From: CAZOZP01 sp964584325
Lineage (GTDB): Bacteria > Bacteroidota > Ignavibacteria > Ignavibacteriales > Melioribacteraceae
Reading direction: 5' to 3'
DNA: 50,935 nucleotides
NCBI GenBank assembly: GCA_964584325.1
Contig: CAZOZP010000021.1
Coordinates: 1-50,935 of the forward strand
Part shown: positions 1 through 7,996 of the stretch, piece by piece
Layout: each line of letters starts with the position of its first letter
Numbering within the stretch: position 1 is the first letter of the stretch
Position numbers and translations under genes: made by a program
The notes under the pieces: model-generated
The model's input: the letters and a program-made list of their open reading frames with translations, nothing else
Databases searched by the model: none
Told to the model about the DNA's origin: nothing

Positions 1-122
1 CCTCCGTCCACTTGGCTTCAACCTCCGTCCACTTGGCTTCAACCTCCGTCCACTTGGCTTCAACCTCCGTCCACTTGGCTTCAACCTCCGTCCACTTGGC
101 TTCAACCTCCGTCCACTTGGCT
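1..122. repeat. 21-bp perfect tandem repeat array (left edge)
   Basis: Five identical 21-bp units (phases starting at 1, 22, 43, 64 and 85) and a 17-nt partial unit from 106 are visible, with no mismatch. The unit begins CCTCCGTCCACTTGG. The array starts at the window edge, so its true length is unknown. Its inner end overlaps the TAG stop of the neighbouring minus-strand gene, whose last two stop bases also match the repeat. Twenty-one is a multiple of three, so five of six frames stay open, but no start or ribosome site is visible. There are no unique spacers, so it is not a CRISPR. The GC content is clearly above that of the neighbouring genes. Confidence 0.97.
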
Positions 123-1920
123 AAAAACTGCCTTTTAACATAAATATAAATACCCGGCCCAATGAATTTCCCCCTGGCATAAATTCAGTTTTGCAATCTG
201 ACAGATTCTCAAGATATATAACAAAATCAATTGCCGGCATACCTATTACAGGCTCCATATTCTGTATATATTCAATATTCAAAACAGCAGAAGATTTTTG
301 AATGTATCCTCTTAATCTAATTTCCGGATTCACACGGCAAACAAACGATGCCTTCGCCTTAAACGGCAACAAAATATCTGTTTGTAAAATTCCGCTTTTA
401 GTTATGAAATTAGATGTTGAATTGCTGAGACCGAACTGCATACCTGCATAAATATTCATCTCTTCTGTCGGCTGAAATTGTATATCACCGCTAATTCCTG
501 CATTATGAATTCCCTTTGCTTTATGCCACTCAAATACCTGCTGACTGTCTGTAGCTGCCATTTGACGGTTAGCTGTTTCAAATGAAAATTCCTTAAAAAC
601 TCCTATTTTAAACCGAAAATCATTCTTAAAATAATTATAATCAAAACTTCCTGCGATTTTCTTAATCATTATTTGATCTTTGTATGGAATAGCAGAAATT
701 GTAAATGCAGTGTTTTCCGGGTACCACACTGAATAGGATGCCTCTTTTTCGGCATCAGTAAATGGCTCGCCTGAATATGCTGCAGAAACCTGAATGTTTT
801 CTTCCTGATTAAAAGAATACTTCAGAGCAGCCTTTGTACTTATTATGTTGCCTTGATCTGATAAACCAAAAGCAGGTTCAACTAATAATGAAAAGTTATT
901 AGAGAAGCATTTTTCAATTTCGACTGAAGATTTCATTCCGAAATCCACTTCTGTTCCGGCAAAATACTTCTTCCCGGAAATATTTTCTGCTGAAGAATAC
1001 CATAAACTATTATTTAAAGCTATGTTCAATCCATTATTCCGAAATAATAATATATTTATTTCGGCAGAGTTATCCTGCAGATAGAATCGTGATTCCTCAA
1101 TTCCTGTCGCTTTATGAATCTGTGTTATGCTCTGATCACGTAAAAATGCAACGCTTAGTCTTTCTGTTTCAGCAGATAAATTAAAATCAGACAAATATGA
1201 TTCAAAATGCAATGGATGATTTAACACAGGAGGTCTATCCCAACCGTAGAAAGTATTTAATGCGGCATTTGCTTTGAGTTTCCAAGTCCCGACTGTAAAT
1301 GTGTTTTCAACTGAAATTATAAACTGCTTGTTCTGTTTTCCTGAGTAATATGAATTTAGTCTTGATATAAGAGCATCATTTTCATAACCTGTATTGAAAA
1401 ATCCGTAGTAAGCACCTGAAACTCTAATTTTATAGATACTGTCAACATAAGAACAAACCGCATCTACAGAAGGAATTATTTTATTCTTGTTCGGAAGAAA
1501 CAACTCCGGACGTGAATAAATATGAATAAGAGGATCGCCTGTTTCTGAACCAATGAATGTTCTTATTGCGAATCCACTGCTATCGGTTATTTGCCTTTGC
1601 ATAAGGATATCAGAATTATCAAAATATTTTTCATTAATTCTGAATTCAGATATTGATGTAAGAAGAGGAAGAAGATCCGGCGATTTAAGACCGAGCGGGA
1701 ACGACTTTATTTTGTTACCGTCTATGTATATATCTGTAAAAGAAAACCATGGATTATAAATCCGGGGCTCTGACAATACAGCCAGATATTTACCGAATTT
1801 ACCTGTGTGAAAAACATTATCTTTGTTTATCATCTCTGATAATCTAATAAAGTCTTGTGCGAGTGCCCGGGATGCAATAAGTAAAACAATAATCAAGATA
1901 TTAATAGGCCGAATTTTCAA
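121..1920 (-). CDS. predicted outer-membrane beta-barrel protein, TonB-receptor-like
   Basis: The 599-residue product has a Sec signal peptide (hydrophobic residues 8-20, likely cleavage after ALA near residue 21). A long series of alternating polar and aromatic segments follows, and it ends in phenylalanine (GSF), the usual outer-membrane assembly signal. Residues of about 60-95 (TDIYIDG, then SPDLLPLLTSISEF) faintly recall a TonB plug, but no clear TonB box is seen, so transport is only a possibility. The start is TTG: GGGAG lies 7 nt upstream, and the TTGA overlaps the TGA of the preceding gene, implying translational coupling. The stop codon runs straight into the 21-bp repeat array. Exact function unknown. 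Confidence 0.75.
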   Translation of the reverse strand: MKIRPINILIIVLLIASRALAQDFIRLSEMINKDNVFHTGKFGKYLAVLSEPRIYNPWFSFTDIYIDGNKIKSFPLGLKSPDLLPLLTSISEFRINEKYFDNSDILMQRQITDSSGFAIRTFIGSETGDPLIHIYSRPELFLPNKNKIIPSVDAVCSYVDSIYKIRVSGAYYGFFNTGYENDALISRLNSYYSGKQNKQFIISVENTFTVGTWKLKANAALNTFYGWDRPPVLNHPLHFESYLSDFNLSAETERLSVAFLRDQSITQIHKATGIEESRFYLQDNSAEINILLFRNNGLNIALNNSLWYSSAENISGKKYFAGTEVDFGMKSSVEIEKCFSNNFSLLVEPAFGLSDQGNIISTKAALKYSFNQEENIQVSAAYSGEPFTDAEKEASYSVWYPENTAFTISAIPYKDQIMIKKIAGSFDYNYFKNDFRFKIGVFKEFSFETANRQMAATDSQQVFEWHKAKGIHNAGISGDIQFQPTEEMNIYAGMQFGLSNSTSNFITKSGILQTDILLPFKAKASFVCRVNPEIRLRGYIQKSSAVLNIEYIQNMEPVIGMPAIDFVIYLENLSDCKTEFMPGGNSLGRVFIFMLKGSF

Positions 1921-2468
1921 AATGCTGCTCCCAGTCCTGCCTGCATTATATTAATATCAATTGTCTGAGGCTCTGTAAAACTGCCGGTTCTTCCGGCGGA
2001 AAGCGTAAAATAGATTCCATTATAAATTTTGCAGGACATATTAAGAAATGCATAAAATCCAAATTCTGATTCTTCTTCGTTCCCTCTGTTATGGGCCGGA
2101 TTTCTTGCCTCGAACATAAAAAGCAGAAGAGATATGCCTCCTGAAAGTGAAAAACTAATTCTATCCGAGTTTAATATCAATATATTACCGCCGCCCCTTA
2201 ACAATAAAAGTTTAAAATCCGGAAAGTCGTCACTAACTGATTCAAACGAATTAATCGACGCAATTGCCTCGTAGCCGAACGATTTATATACAGGAACATT
2301 CAATCCCACAAAGACACCGAAAGAAGAATTCCAATACTTGTTCATATCTCCTTCCGTGAATAAAATGTTAAGTCCTGCATTTGCATGTGTTTGTGCAATA
2401 ATTTCAATTTTTTCCGATAATAAGCAAGTAAAAGCAATTATTAATACTAATCGTAAAGCAGGATACAT
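1917..2468 (-). CDS. small predicted outer-membrane protein, hypothetical
   Basis: This encodes 183 residues with a hydrophobic N-terminal segment (about residues 5-25) that looks like a signal peptide. Short amphipathic strands rich in G, F, S and L follow, and the C-terminus is phenylalanine (GLGAAF). This fits a small 8- to 10-stranded beta barrel. I recognise no family. The gene overlaps the next minus-strand gene by 4 bp, so the two barrels are probably made together and may form a functional pair. It is divergent from sixA, with only 79 bp between the start codons, so promoters for both directions must lie there. Confidence 0.65.
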   Translation of the reverse strand: MYPALRLVLIIAFTCLLSEKIEIIAQTHANAGLNILFTEGDMNKYWNSSFGVFVGLNVPVYKSFGYEAIASINSFESVSDDFPDFKLLLLRGGGNILILNSDRISFSLSGGISLLLFMFEARNPAHNRGNEEESEFGFYAFLNMSCKIYNGIYFTLSAGRTGSFTEPQTIDINIMQAGLGAAF

Positions 2469-2547
2469 AATATTTTATGATTTTTTAATTTTAAATGTTA
2501 AATTAACGCTTAAACTCCAGAATACAAAACAGTTTAGGAGAGATAAA
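2469..2547. promoter_or_regulatory. divergent intergenic region with AT-rich inverted repeat
   Basis: This 79-bp spacer separates two divergent starts and is very AT-rich. It contains a 7-bp inverted repeat TTAATTT (2485-2491) / AAATTAA (2500-2506). No convincing -35/-10 pair could be assigned by eye. AGGAG at 2536-2540 is the ribosome site of the plus-strand gene. A role as a shared promoter or operator is inferred from geometry only. Confidence 0.35.
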
Positions 2548-3045
2548 ATGAAAACTCTGATTCTTTTAAGACACGCAAAATCAAGCTGGGATAATCCTGA
2601 CATTGAAGATTTTGAAAGACCGCTGAATCAGCGGGGCTTGAAAGATGCACCACTGATAGCCGAGTTCCTTACTGAAATCCCGTTTATTCCTGAACTGATT
2701 GTATCCAGTCCGGCAAAGAGAGCTAAAACTACTGCCGAAATTATTTCTGAAAAAACCGGTTATAATCCGAATAATATAGTTTTCAATGAATCGGTATATG
2801 AAGCTGATGCCGATATATTAATGGAAGTGGTGAATTCAACTCCCGATAAAGTAAACACACTTCTGCTTGTAGGTCATAATCCGGCAATTACCGTATTCTG
2901 CAATTTAATTTCCGATAAAAGAATCGATAATATTCCGACTTGTGGTTTAGCTGCAATTCAAATGAATATTAAATCCTGGAAATCGGTTGCAATTGACTGC
3001 GGAAAACTTATTTTTTTCGAATACCCTAAAAAGGCGGGTTTTTAA
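2548..3045 (+). CDS. sixA: SixA-type phosphohistidine phosphatase (histidine phosphatase superfamily)
   Basis: The 165-residue product opens with KTLILLRHAKSSW, carrying the RHG-type signature (R8-H9-A10) of the histidine phosphatase superfamily. The downstream SSPAKRAKTTAEI arginine motif and the LLLVGHNPAI segment supply the second catalytic histidine. The length matches SixA (about 160). SixA enzymes remove phosphate from histidine on phosphotransfer domains; the substrate here is not apparent. I chose the ATG at 2548 because AGGAG lies 7 nt upstream. An in-frame extension upstream has no ribosome site and would overlap the divergent gene. It precedes dedA by 92 bp on the same strand. Confidence 0.88.
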   Translation: MKTLILLRHAKSSWDNPDIEDFERPLNQRGLKDAPLIAEFLTEIPFIPELIVSSPAKRAKTTAEIISEKTGYNPNNIVFNESVYEADADILMEVVNSTPDKVNTLLLVGHNPAITVFCNLISDKRIDNIPTCGLAAIQMNIKSWKSVAIDCGKLIFFEYPKKAGF

Positions 3046-3073
3046 GATTTCCGGATTTTGTATTATTTTATTT

Positions 3074-3109
3074 CTGACATCGGGATTATTCTGCAATATC
3101 TTATATTGC
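3074..3109 (+). promoter_or_regulatory. putative dedA promoter with overlapping palindrome
   Basis: CTGACA (3074-3079) is followed by a 17-bp spacer and TATCTT (3097-3102). This -10 box sits inside a perfect inverted repeat GCAATAT-CTT-ATATTGC (3093-3109). A start site would fall near 3109. A palindrome covering the -10 region is a usual operator position, though it could equally form a short RNA stem. Both readings are inferences. Confidence 0.4.
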
Positions 3110-3137
3110 GTATGAATTTTTGGGAGATTATTGCAGA

Positions 3138-3752
3138 ATGAAATTTGTAAGAAAGATGTACGACTGGGTTTTAAGCTGGTCAGAATCAAAATACGGAACA
3201 ATTGCATTGTTTGTTTTAGCTTTTGCTGAGTCTTCATTTTTTCCTATTCCTCCTGATGCACTTTTAATTGCTCTTGTCCTGGGTGCGCGAACTAAAGCAT
3301 TTAGATTAGCTGCAATATGTACGTTAGGTTCCGTTTCCGGTGGAATGTTCGGTTATTGGATTGGTCATTTTCTTTGGTACGATAATGCGGGTAATTTTTC
3401 TGCTTTAGCCAATTTCTTTTTTGATACAATTCCGGGTTTCACTGTTGAATTATTTGATAGTGTTGCGGCACTTTATGATAAATGGAATTTCTGGATAGTA
3501 TTTACCGCAGGTTTCACACCTATTCCCTATAAAATATTTACAGTTAGCGGCGGCGCATTTAATATCGATTTTATTTTATTCGTTGTGGCTTCCGCAATCA
3601 GTCGCGCAGCCAGATTCTATCTTGTTGCAACTCTCATCTGGAAATTCGGCGACAGTATAAAGGAATTCATCGACAAGTACTTTGACTGGCTTGCAATAGC
3701 TTTTACAGTTCTGTTGATTGGCGGATTTGTAGTTATTAAATATATTCTGTAA
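3138..3752 (+). CDS. DedA-family (SNARE-associated/VTT) integral membrane protein
   Basis: From the ATG at 3138 the product has about 204 residues and several hydrophobic helices. It carries the DedA hallmarks: an acidic residue in the early membrane segment (AFAESSFFPIPPDALL), a glycine-rich reentrant stretch (GSVSGGMFGYWIGH), and FTAGFTPIPYKIFTVSGG with its conserved F-x-P-x-P-hydrophobic loop. DedA/YqaA proteins belong to the VTT superfamily, linked to lipid scrambling and undecaprenyl phosphate recycling; the role here is by family only. The start is not certain. A nine-codon ORF (3112-3141, MNFWEIIAE) ends in an ATGA overlap with this ATG and could couple translation. An upstream in-frame TTG (3120) is the alternative. 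Confidence 0.85.
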   Translation: MKFVRKMYDWVLSWSESKYGTIALFVLAFAESSFFPIPPDALLIALVLGARTKAFRLAAICTLGSVSGGMFGYWIGHFLWYDNAGNFSALANFFFDTIPGFTVELFDSVAALYDKWNFWIVFTAGFTPIPYKIFTVSGGAFNIDFILFVVASAISRAARFYLVATLIWKFGDSIKEFIDKYFDWLAIAFTVLLIGGFVVIKYIL

Positions 3753-3759
3753 AAAATTC

Positions 3760-3786
3760 AGGCTGTATTAAATTATAATACAGCCT
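3760..3786. terminator. bidirectional intrinsic terminator between dedA and tkt
   Basis: A perfect 10-bp stem, AGGCTGTATT (3760-3769) and AATACAGCCT (3777-3786), encloses a 7-nt loop. On the minus strand it is followed by GAATTTTTT, a good U-tract for the transketolase transcript. On the plus strand GTTCTTA follows, a weaker tract for dedA. It lies exactly between two convergent stop codons. Confidence 0.85.
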
Positions 3787-3790
3787 GTTC

Positions 3791-5794
3791 TTATCCCAAC
3801 ATATCTTTCACTGTTTCTATAATTTTTGATTCCGTAAAACCAAAGTATTCAAACAATTGCTCTGCCGGTGCAGATAATCCGAATCTTTCTATACTTACAG
3901 CTTTCCCGGTTATTCCCAAATATTTATACCAAGGCTGAGCTACCCCTGCTTCAATTGAAATCCTATTTGTAACATCTTTAGGAAGAACTTCATTTTTATA
4001 TTCATCAGTTTGGCTTTCAAAAATCTCAAAGCTCGGCATACTTACTACTCTGACACTGATATTTTCCGCTTCCAATTTTTCTGCGGTACTCAGTGCAAGA
4101 TTAACTTCACTGCCGGTTGCCAAAAAAATTATGTCGGGCTTTTTCAAGGAGTCTTTAAGTATGTATCCGCCTTTAAGTACCCCTTCAGCAGATGAATAAG
4201 TCACTCTGTCCAGGTTCTTTAGATTCTGTCTGGAAAGAATTAATGCAGTAGGACCGTTTGTTTTTTCAATAGCAGTTTTCCACGCATAATAAGTCTCATT
4301 ACCATCTGCCGGACGAATAACTGTTAGACCGGGAATTGCTCTTAAAGCAGAAATCTGCTCTACAGGTTGATGTGTGCATCCATCCTCGCCAAGTCCGATA
4401 CTATCGTGTGTAAAAACAAAAACAGCCTGAAGTTTCATAATTGCCGCCATTCTCACAGCAGGTCTCATATAATCGGAAAACACTAGAAAAGTTCCGCCGT
4501 AGGGTATAAATCCACCATAAAGAGCTAATCCGTTCATAATAGCTCCCATGGCATGTTCTCTTATACCGTAATGAACATATCTTCCGCTCCTGTTATCAAC
4601 AGAAAATGAAGAAATCTCTTTAGCTTTGGTGTTATTCGATGGAGTAAGATCAGCTGAGCCCCCAATCATTCCCGGAATAGATTTACACAAACCATCAAGA
4701 ATTTTACCCGAAGCCGCTCTTGTAGCGATACTTTCGCCTACTTTAAACTCAGGCAAATCAACTTTAAATGCAGGTTTCTTATTTTCTATAATTGTTAAAA
4801 GGTCTTCATATTCTTTGGGATAGCTTTCAGAATACTCCTTTAGAGTTTCAATCCAGGATTTTTCAACAATACTTCCGGATTTCTTTACCATTGAATAATA
4901 ATCATAAACTTCTTCCGGCACAATAAATTCCGGCGTCAAAGGCCACTTAAGATTTAATTTTGTCTTTTCTGCCTCTTGTTTTCCTAAAGGCGAACCATGA
5001 GCCTCAGATGAATTTGCTTTTCCGGGACTACCATAGCCAATTTTTGTATTAACAATTACAAGACTAGGTTTTTCTTTACTTGCAGATGCTGCCATAACAA
5101 CAGAATCCAGCTCATCAAGATTGTTAACATCCTTCACCCTAAATACATTCCAATTATATGCTTTGAATCGCATTTCAGTGTCATCGCTCATTGATACTGA
5201 TAACGGACCATCAATTGTTATATTATTGGAATCATAAATCACAATGAGATTGTCGAGCTTACTGTGTCCTGCAAATGATGCGGCTTCGTGAGAAATCCCT
5301 TCCATAAGATCTCCATCCCCCGCAAGAGCATAAACCTTGCTATTAATTATCTTGAATCCGGGTCTATTAAACTTTGATGCTGTTATTTTAGAAGCCAATG
5401 CCAATCCGACAGCATTTCCAAATCCCTGTCCAAGAGGCCCGGTTGTTGTTTCAATACCGGGTGTTAACCCATATTCAGGATGTCCGGGAGTAATACTATT
5501 TAACTGACGAAACTTTTTAATATCATCTAAAGAAATTTCGTAACCTGTCAGATGAAGAATCGAATATAAAAGCATACTTCCGTGACCGGCAGAAAGCACG
5601 AACCTATCCCTGTCAAACCAGTTTGGATTAGCGGGATTATGTCTTAATATTTTACTAAAAAGCAGATGTGCCGCAGGTGCACAACCCATAGGCATTCCGG
5701 GATGTCCGGAATTTGCTTTCTCTACAGCATCCACAGATAAAAATCTAATAGTGTTTATGCACAATTGTTGTATATCAACAGAATTCAAGTCCAT
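3791..5794 (-). CDS. tkt: transketolase
   Basis: The 667-residue, full-length thiamine-diphosphate enzyme moves two-carbon units between sugar phosphates in the non-oxidative pentose phosphate pathway. H31 in NSGHPGMPMG, the SAGHGSMLLY segment (68-77) and the ThDP/metal motif GDGDLMEG (159-166) are present. In the second half, the pyrimidine-domain FVFTHDSIGLGEDGCTHQPVE segment is typical of transketolase and distinguishes it from DXS. Length matches the usual 660-670. It follows fumC on the same strand, separated by a hairpin. GGA shortly upstream of the ATG serves as a weak ribosome site. Confidence 0.97.
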   Translation of the reverse strand: MDLNSVDIQQLCINTIRFLSVDAVEKANSGHPGMPMGCAPAAHLLFSKILRHNPANPNWFDRDRFVLSAGHGSMLLYSILHLTGYEISLDDIKKFRQLNSITPGHPEYGLTPGIETTTGPLGQGFGNAVGLALASKITASKFNRPGFKIINSKVYALAGDGDLMEGISHEAASFAGHSKLDNLIVIYDSNNITIDGPLSVSMSDDTEMRFKAYNWNVFRVKDVNNLDELDSVVMAASASKEKPSLVIVNTKIGYGSPGKANSSEAHGSPLGKQEAEKTKLNLKWPLTPEFIVPEEVYDYYSMVKKSGSIVEKSWIETLKEYSESYPKEYEDLLTIIENKKPAFKVDLPEFKVGESIATRAASGKILDGLCKSIPGMIGGSADLTPSNNTKAKEISSFSVDNRSGRYVHYGIREHAMGAIMNGLALYGGFIPYGGTFLVFSDYMRPAVRMAAIMKLQAVFVFTHDSIGLGEDGCTHQPVEQISALRAIPGLTVIRPADGNETYYAWKTAIEKTNGPTALILSRQNLKNLDRVTYSSAEGVLKGGYILKDSLKKPDIIFLATGSEVNLALSTAEKLEAENISVRVVSMPSFEIFESQTDEYKNEVLPKDVTNRISIEAGVAQPWYKYLGITGKAVSIERFGLSAPAEQLFEYFGFTESKIIETVKDMLG

Positions 5795-5821
5795 TCATTC
5801 CTTATATAATCTAAAGAAATA

Positions 5822-5840
5822 ATGCGGGCCAAGCCCGCAT
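5822..5840 (-). terminator. intrinsic terminator or attenuator after fumC
   Basis: An 8-bp perfect GC-rich stem ATGCGGGC (5822-5829) / GCCCGCAT (5833-5840) has a 3-nt loop. In the minus direction it is followed by TATTTCTTT. It sits 6 nt after the fumC stop and about 27 nt before the tkt ATG, so it must end or attenuate the fumC message right at the tkt leader. Confidence 0.7.
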
Positions 5841-5845
5841 ATTAT

Positions 5846-7237
5846 TTATTTTTCTGGTCCAATCATAAGTTCCGGTCTTACCACTTCATCAAATTTTTCA
5901 GCAGTCAGTAAACCCATTTCCACGGCAACTTCTTTAAGAGTTTTGTCTTCTTTAAATGCTTTCTTTGCAACTTTTGCAGCATTATCATATCCAATATGCG
6001 GATTTAAAGCCGTTACAAGCATCAGAGAATTTTCCAGGAATCTATTAATATTATTTTTATTAGCATTTATACCAATTACACAGTTATCAGTGAAGCTTTC
6101 GCAGGCATCGGCTAAAAGTTTTACTGACTGGAGGAAATTATAAATTATGACAGGCTTAAATACATTCAGTTCAAAATTTCCGCTAGAACCGCCGAAATTT
6201 ATGGCAACATCATTCCCAAAAACTTGTGCACAAACCATAGTCATAGCTTCAGATTGTGTCGGATTAACTTTTCCGGGCATTATTGAGCTTCCGGGTTCAT
6301 TTTCCGGCAAACTAAGTTCACCTATACCGCATCTTGGACCTGACCCTAACCATCTGACATCGTTAGCTATTTTCATTAAACTAGCCGCAAGTGTTTTAAG
6401 AACTCCGCTTGCAGATACCAATCCATCATGCGCGGCAAGGCTTTCGAATTTATTCGGAGCTGATTTGAATGGGAGTCCGGTTAGCTCAGCAATCTTTGCA
6501 GCTGATTTTTCAGCAAATTCAGGATGAGTATTAAGTCCTGTTCCAACAGCCGTTCCACCAAGTGCCAACTCATAAAGATAAGGCAAAGTTGTGTTAATTC
6601 TATCTAATCCGTTCGTAAGTTGTTGTACATAACCTGAAAATTCCTGTCCTAAAGTCAGCGGTACCGCATCCATAAGATGAGTTCTACCGATTTTTATAAT
6701 TGTATCAAATTCTTCAGCTTTCACCTGCAGAGCATCACGTAGTTTTGTAACCATTGGAATTAGTCGGTGATGTATTTCTTCTACTGCAGCTATGTGCATT
6801 CCTGTTGGGAAAGTATCGTTTGAAGATTGTGCTTTATTTACATCGTCATTCGGATGAACCGGTTTCTTGCTGCCTATTACGCCGCCTGCCAATTCAATTG
6901 CTCTATTTGAGATTACTTCATTTACATTCATATTTGTCTGAGTTCCGCTTCCTGTCTGCCAAACTACTAACGGGAAATGCTCATCAAGCTTTCCTTCAAT
7001 CACTTCATCGGCAGCCATTACAATATATTTTGTCTTCTCATCGCTTAGCATTCCAAGTTCATTGTTTACCAAAGCAGCAGCCTTCTTTAAGATTCCAAGT
7101 GCTCTTATCATTTCTCTCGGAAATCTTTCGCCGCCAATTTTAAAGTTCATTAACGATCTGGCCGTCTGTGCACCATAGTATTTATCAACAGGTACTTTAA
7201 TCTCACCCATTGTATCTGTTTCAATACGATATTCCAT
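5846..7237 (-). CDS. fumC: class II fumarate hydratase
   Basis: Fumarase interconverts fumarate and malate in the citric acid cycle. The 463-residue protein fits class II fumarases (about 460). It shows WQTGSGTQTNMNVNEV (93-108), the catalytic-histidine segment GRTHLMDA (184-191) and the superfamily signature GSSIMPGKVNP (316-326) with catalytic S318. TGSGTQTNMN favours fumarase over the related aspartase and argininosuccinate lyase, though aspartase is the nearest alternative. GGAG lies 6 nt before the ATG. The gene sits 13 bp after the NlpC/P60 gene and ends at a GC-rich hairpin. Confidence 0.95.
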   Translation of the reverse strand: MEYRIETDTMGEIKVPVDKYYGAQTARSLMNFKIGGERFPREMIRALGILKKAAALVNNELGMLSDEKTKYIVMAADEVIEGKLDEHFPLVVWQTGSGTQTNMNVNEVISNRAIELAGGVIGSKKPVHPNDDVNKAQSSNDTFPTGMHIAAVEEIHHRLIPMVTKLRDALQVKAEEFDTIIKIGRTHLMDAVPLTLGQEFSGYVQQLTNGLDRINTTLPYLYELALGGTAVGTGLNTHPEFAEKSAAKIAELTGLPFKSAPNKFESLAAHDGLVSASGVLKTLAASLMKIANDVRWLGSGPRCGIGELSLPENEPGSSIMPGKVNPTQSEAMTMVCAQVFGNDVAINFGGSSGNFELNVFKPVIIYNFLQSVKLLADACESFTDNCVIGINANKNNINRFLENSLMLVTALNPHIGYDNAAKVAKKAFKEDKTLKEVAVEMGLLTAEKFDEVVRPELMIGPEK

Positions 7238-7250
7238 AACTTCTCCTTTA

Positions 7251-7994
7251 TTATTTATTTATACTCAAAATATTTTCTACTTCTTCAACTCTGCGTCCCC
7301 CGACAAACCTCTTTGCATAATATGTTTCATCAACAGAGGAAATTATAACTCCCTTTTTTCTGCTTGCATGTGCAAAAAGACCTTCCCCTATGTAAATTCC
7401 TACGTGACCCGGATTACTTCTTGCTCTAAGCCTTGTCTTAAAAAATATAAGGTCTCCGAACTTCAATTCATCCAGTTCTTCAATCTCCTTCCCAATCGCG
7501 AACTGTTCCCGCGATGATCTTGGCAATTTCAGTTCGAAGATATTTTGGTAAATACTCATTGTAAATGCTGAACAGTCTATTCCGGAATCCGAATTCCCGC
7601 CGTATTTGTATGGCGTATCCAGATAGGCAATTATTTCCATAATTACTTTCTCGCTTGCTGAGAGAGAATCAGGCGAATAACTAAATGCCGGATTTTTCAT
7701 CAGAAGGCTTCTGTCAACTTCGAAATCTTCTTCAAATTCGGAATCGACATAGTCTTCATCTGTAGTGCAGGAATCGGATATCTCTACTTTCAGTGTATCA
7801 GCATTGATCTGAACCGGTCTGAGAACAGGATTTATAGATTTTTCAGTTTTCTCCTTCCCGGAGGAAAACCTGCCTGCTCTTCGATTAATTTCATCAACAT
7901 CCTTATCATCTGAATAACGTTCACTGTATGATGAGGGAGCACAACTTTGGAGTAAAATAAAAAACAAAACAAGTAAAAATATTTTATCTTTCAT
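7251..7994 (-). CDS. NlpC/P60-family cell-wall hydrolase, lipoprotein
   Basis: The 247-residue protein has a lipoprotein signal (hydrophobic residues 5-15, lipobox LQSC with C18), so it is probably lipid-anchored in the envelope. A polar, acidic linker (about 20-110) leads to an NlpC/P60 papain-like domain. The catalytic triad is visible as C141 (GIDCSAF), H197 (NPGHVGIYIG) and H209 (FAHAS). Such enzymes cut peptide cross-links in peptidoglycan, commonly the D-Glu/diamino-acid bond; the exact bond is not deducible. It lies 2 bp after rpoD, so it is probably co-transcribed with the sigma factor and upstream of fumC. Confidence 0.9.
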   Translation of the reverse strand: MKDKIFLLVLFFILLQSCAPSSYSERYSDDKDVDEINRRAGRFSSGKEKTEKSINPVLRPVQINADTLKVEISDSCTTDEDYVDSEFEEDFEVDRSLLMKNPAFSYSPDSLSASEKVIMEIIAYLDTPYKYGGNSDSGIDCSAFTMSIYQNIFELKLPRSSREQFAIGKEIEELDELKFGDLIFFKTRLRARSNPGHVGIYIGEGLFAHASRKKGVIISSVDETYYAKRFVGGRRVEEVENILSINK

Positions 7995-7996
7995 CT

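Noticed and set aside
1..122. CRISPR array at the left edge
   Set aside because: Units are contiguous 21-bp copies with no unique spacers, and no cas genes are in the window. The right array is rejected for the same reason.
2338..2547. A 70-residue upstream extension of the SixA-type protein
   Set aside because: It lies over the divergent barrel gene and lacks a ribosome site, whereas AGGAG marks the ATG at 2548.
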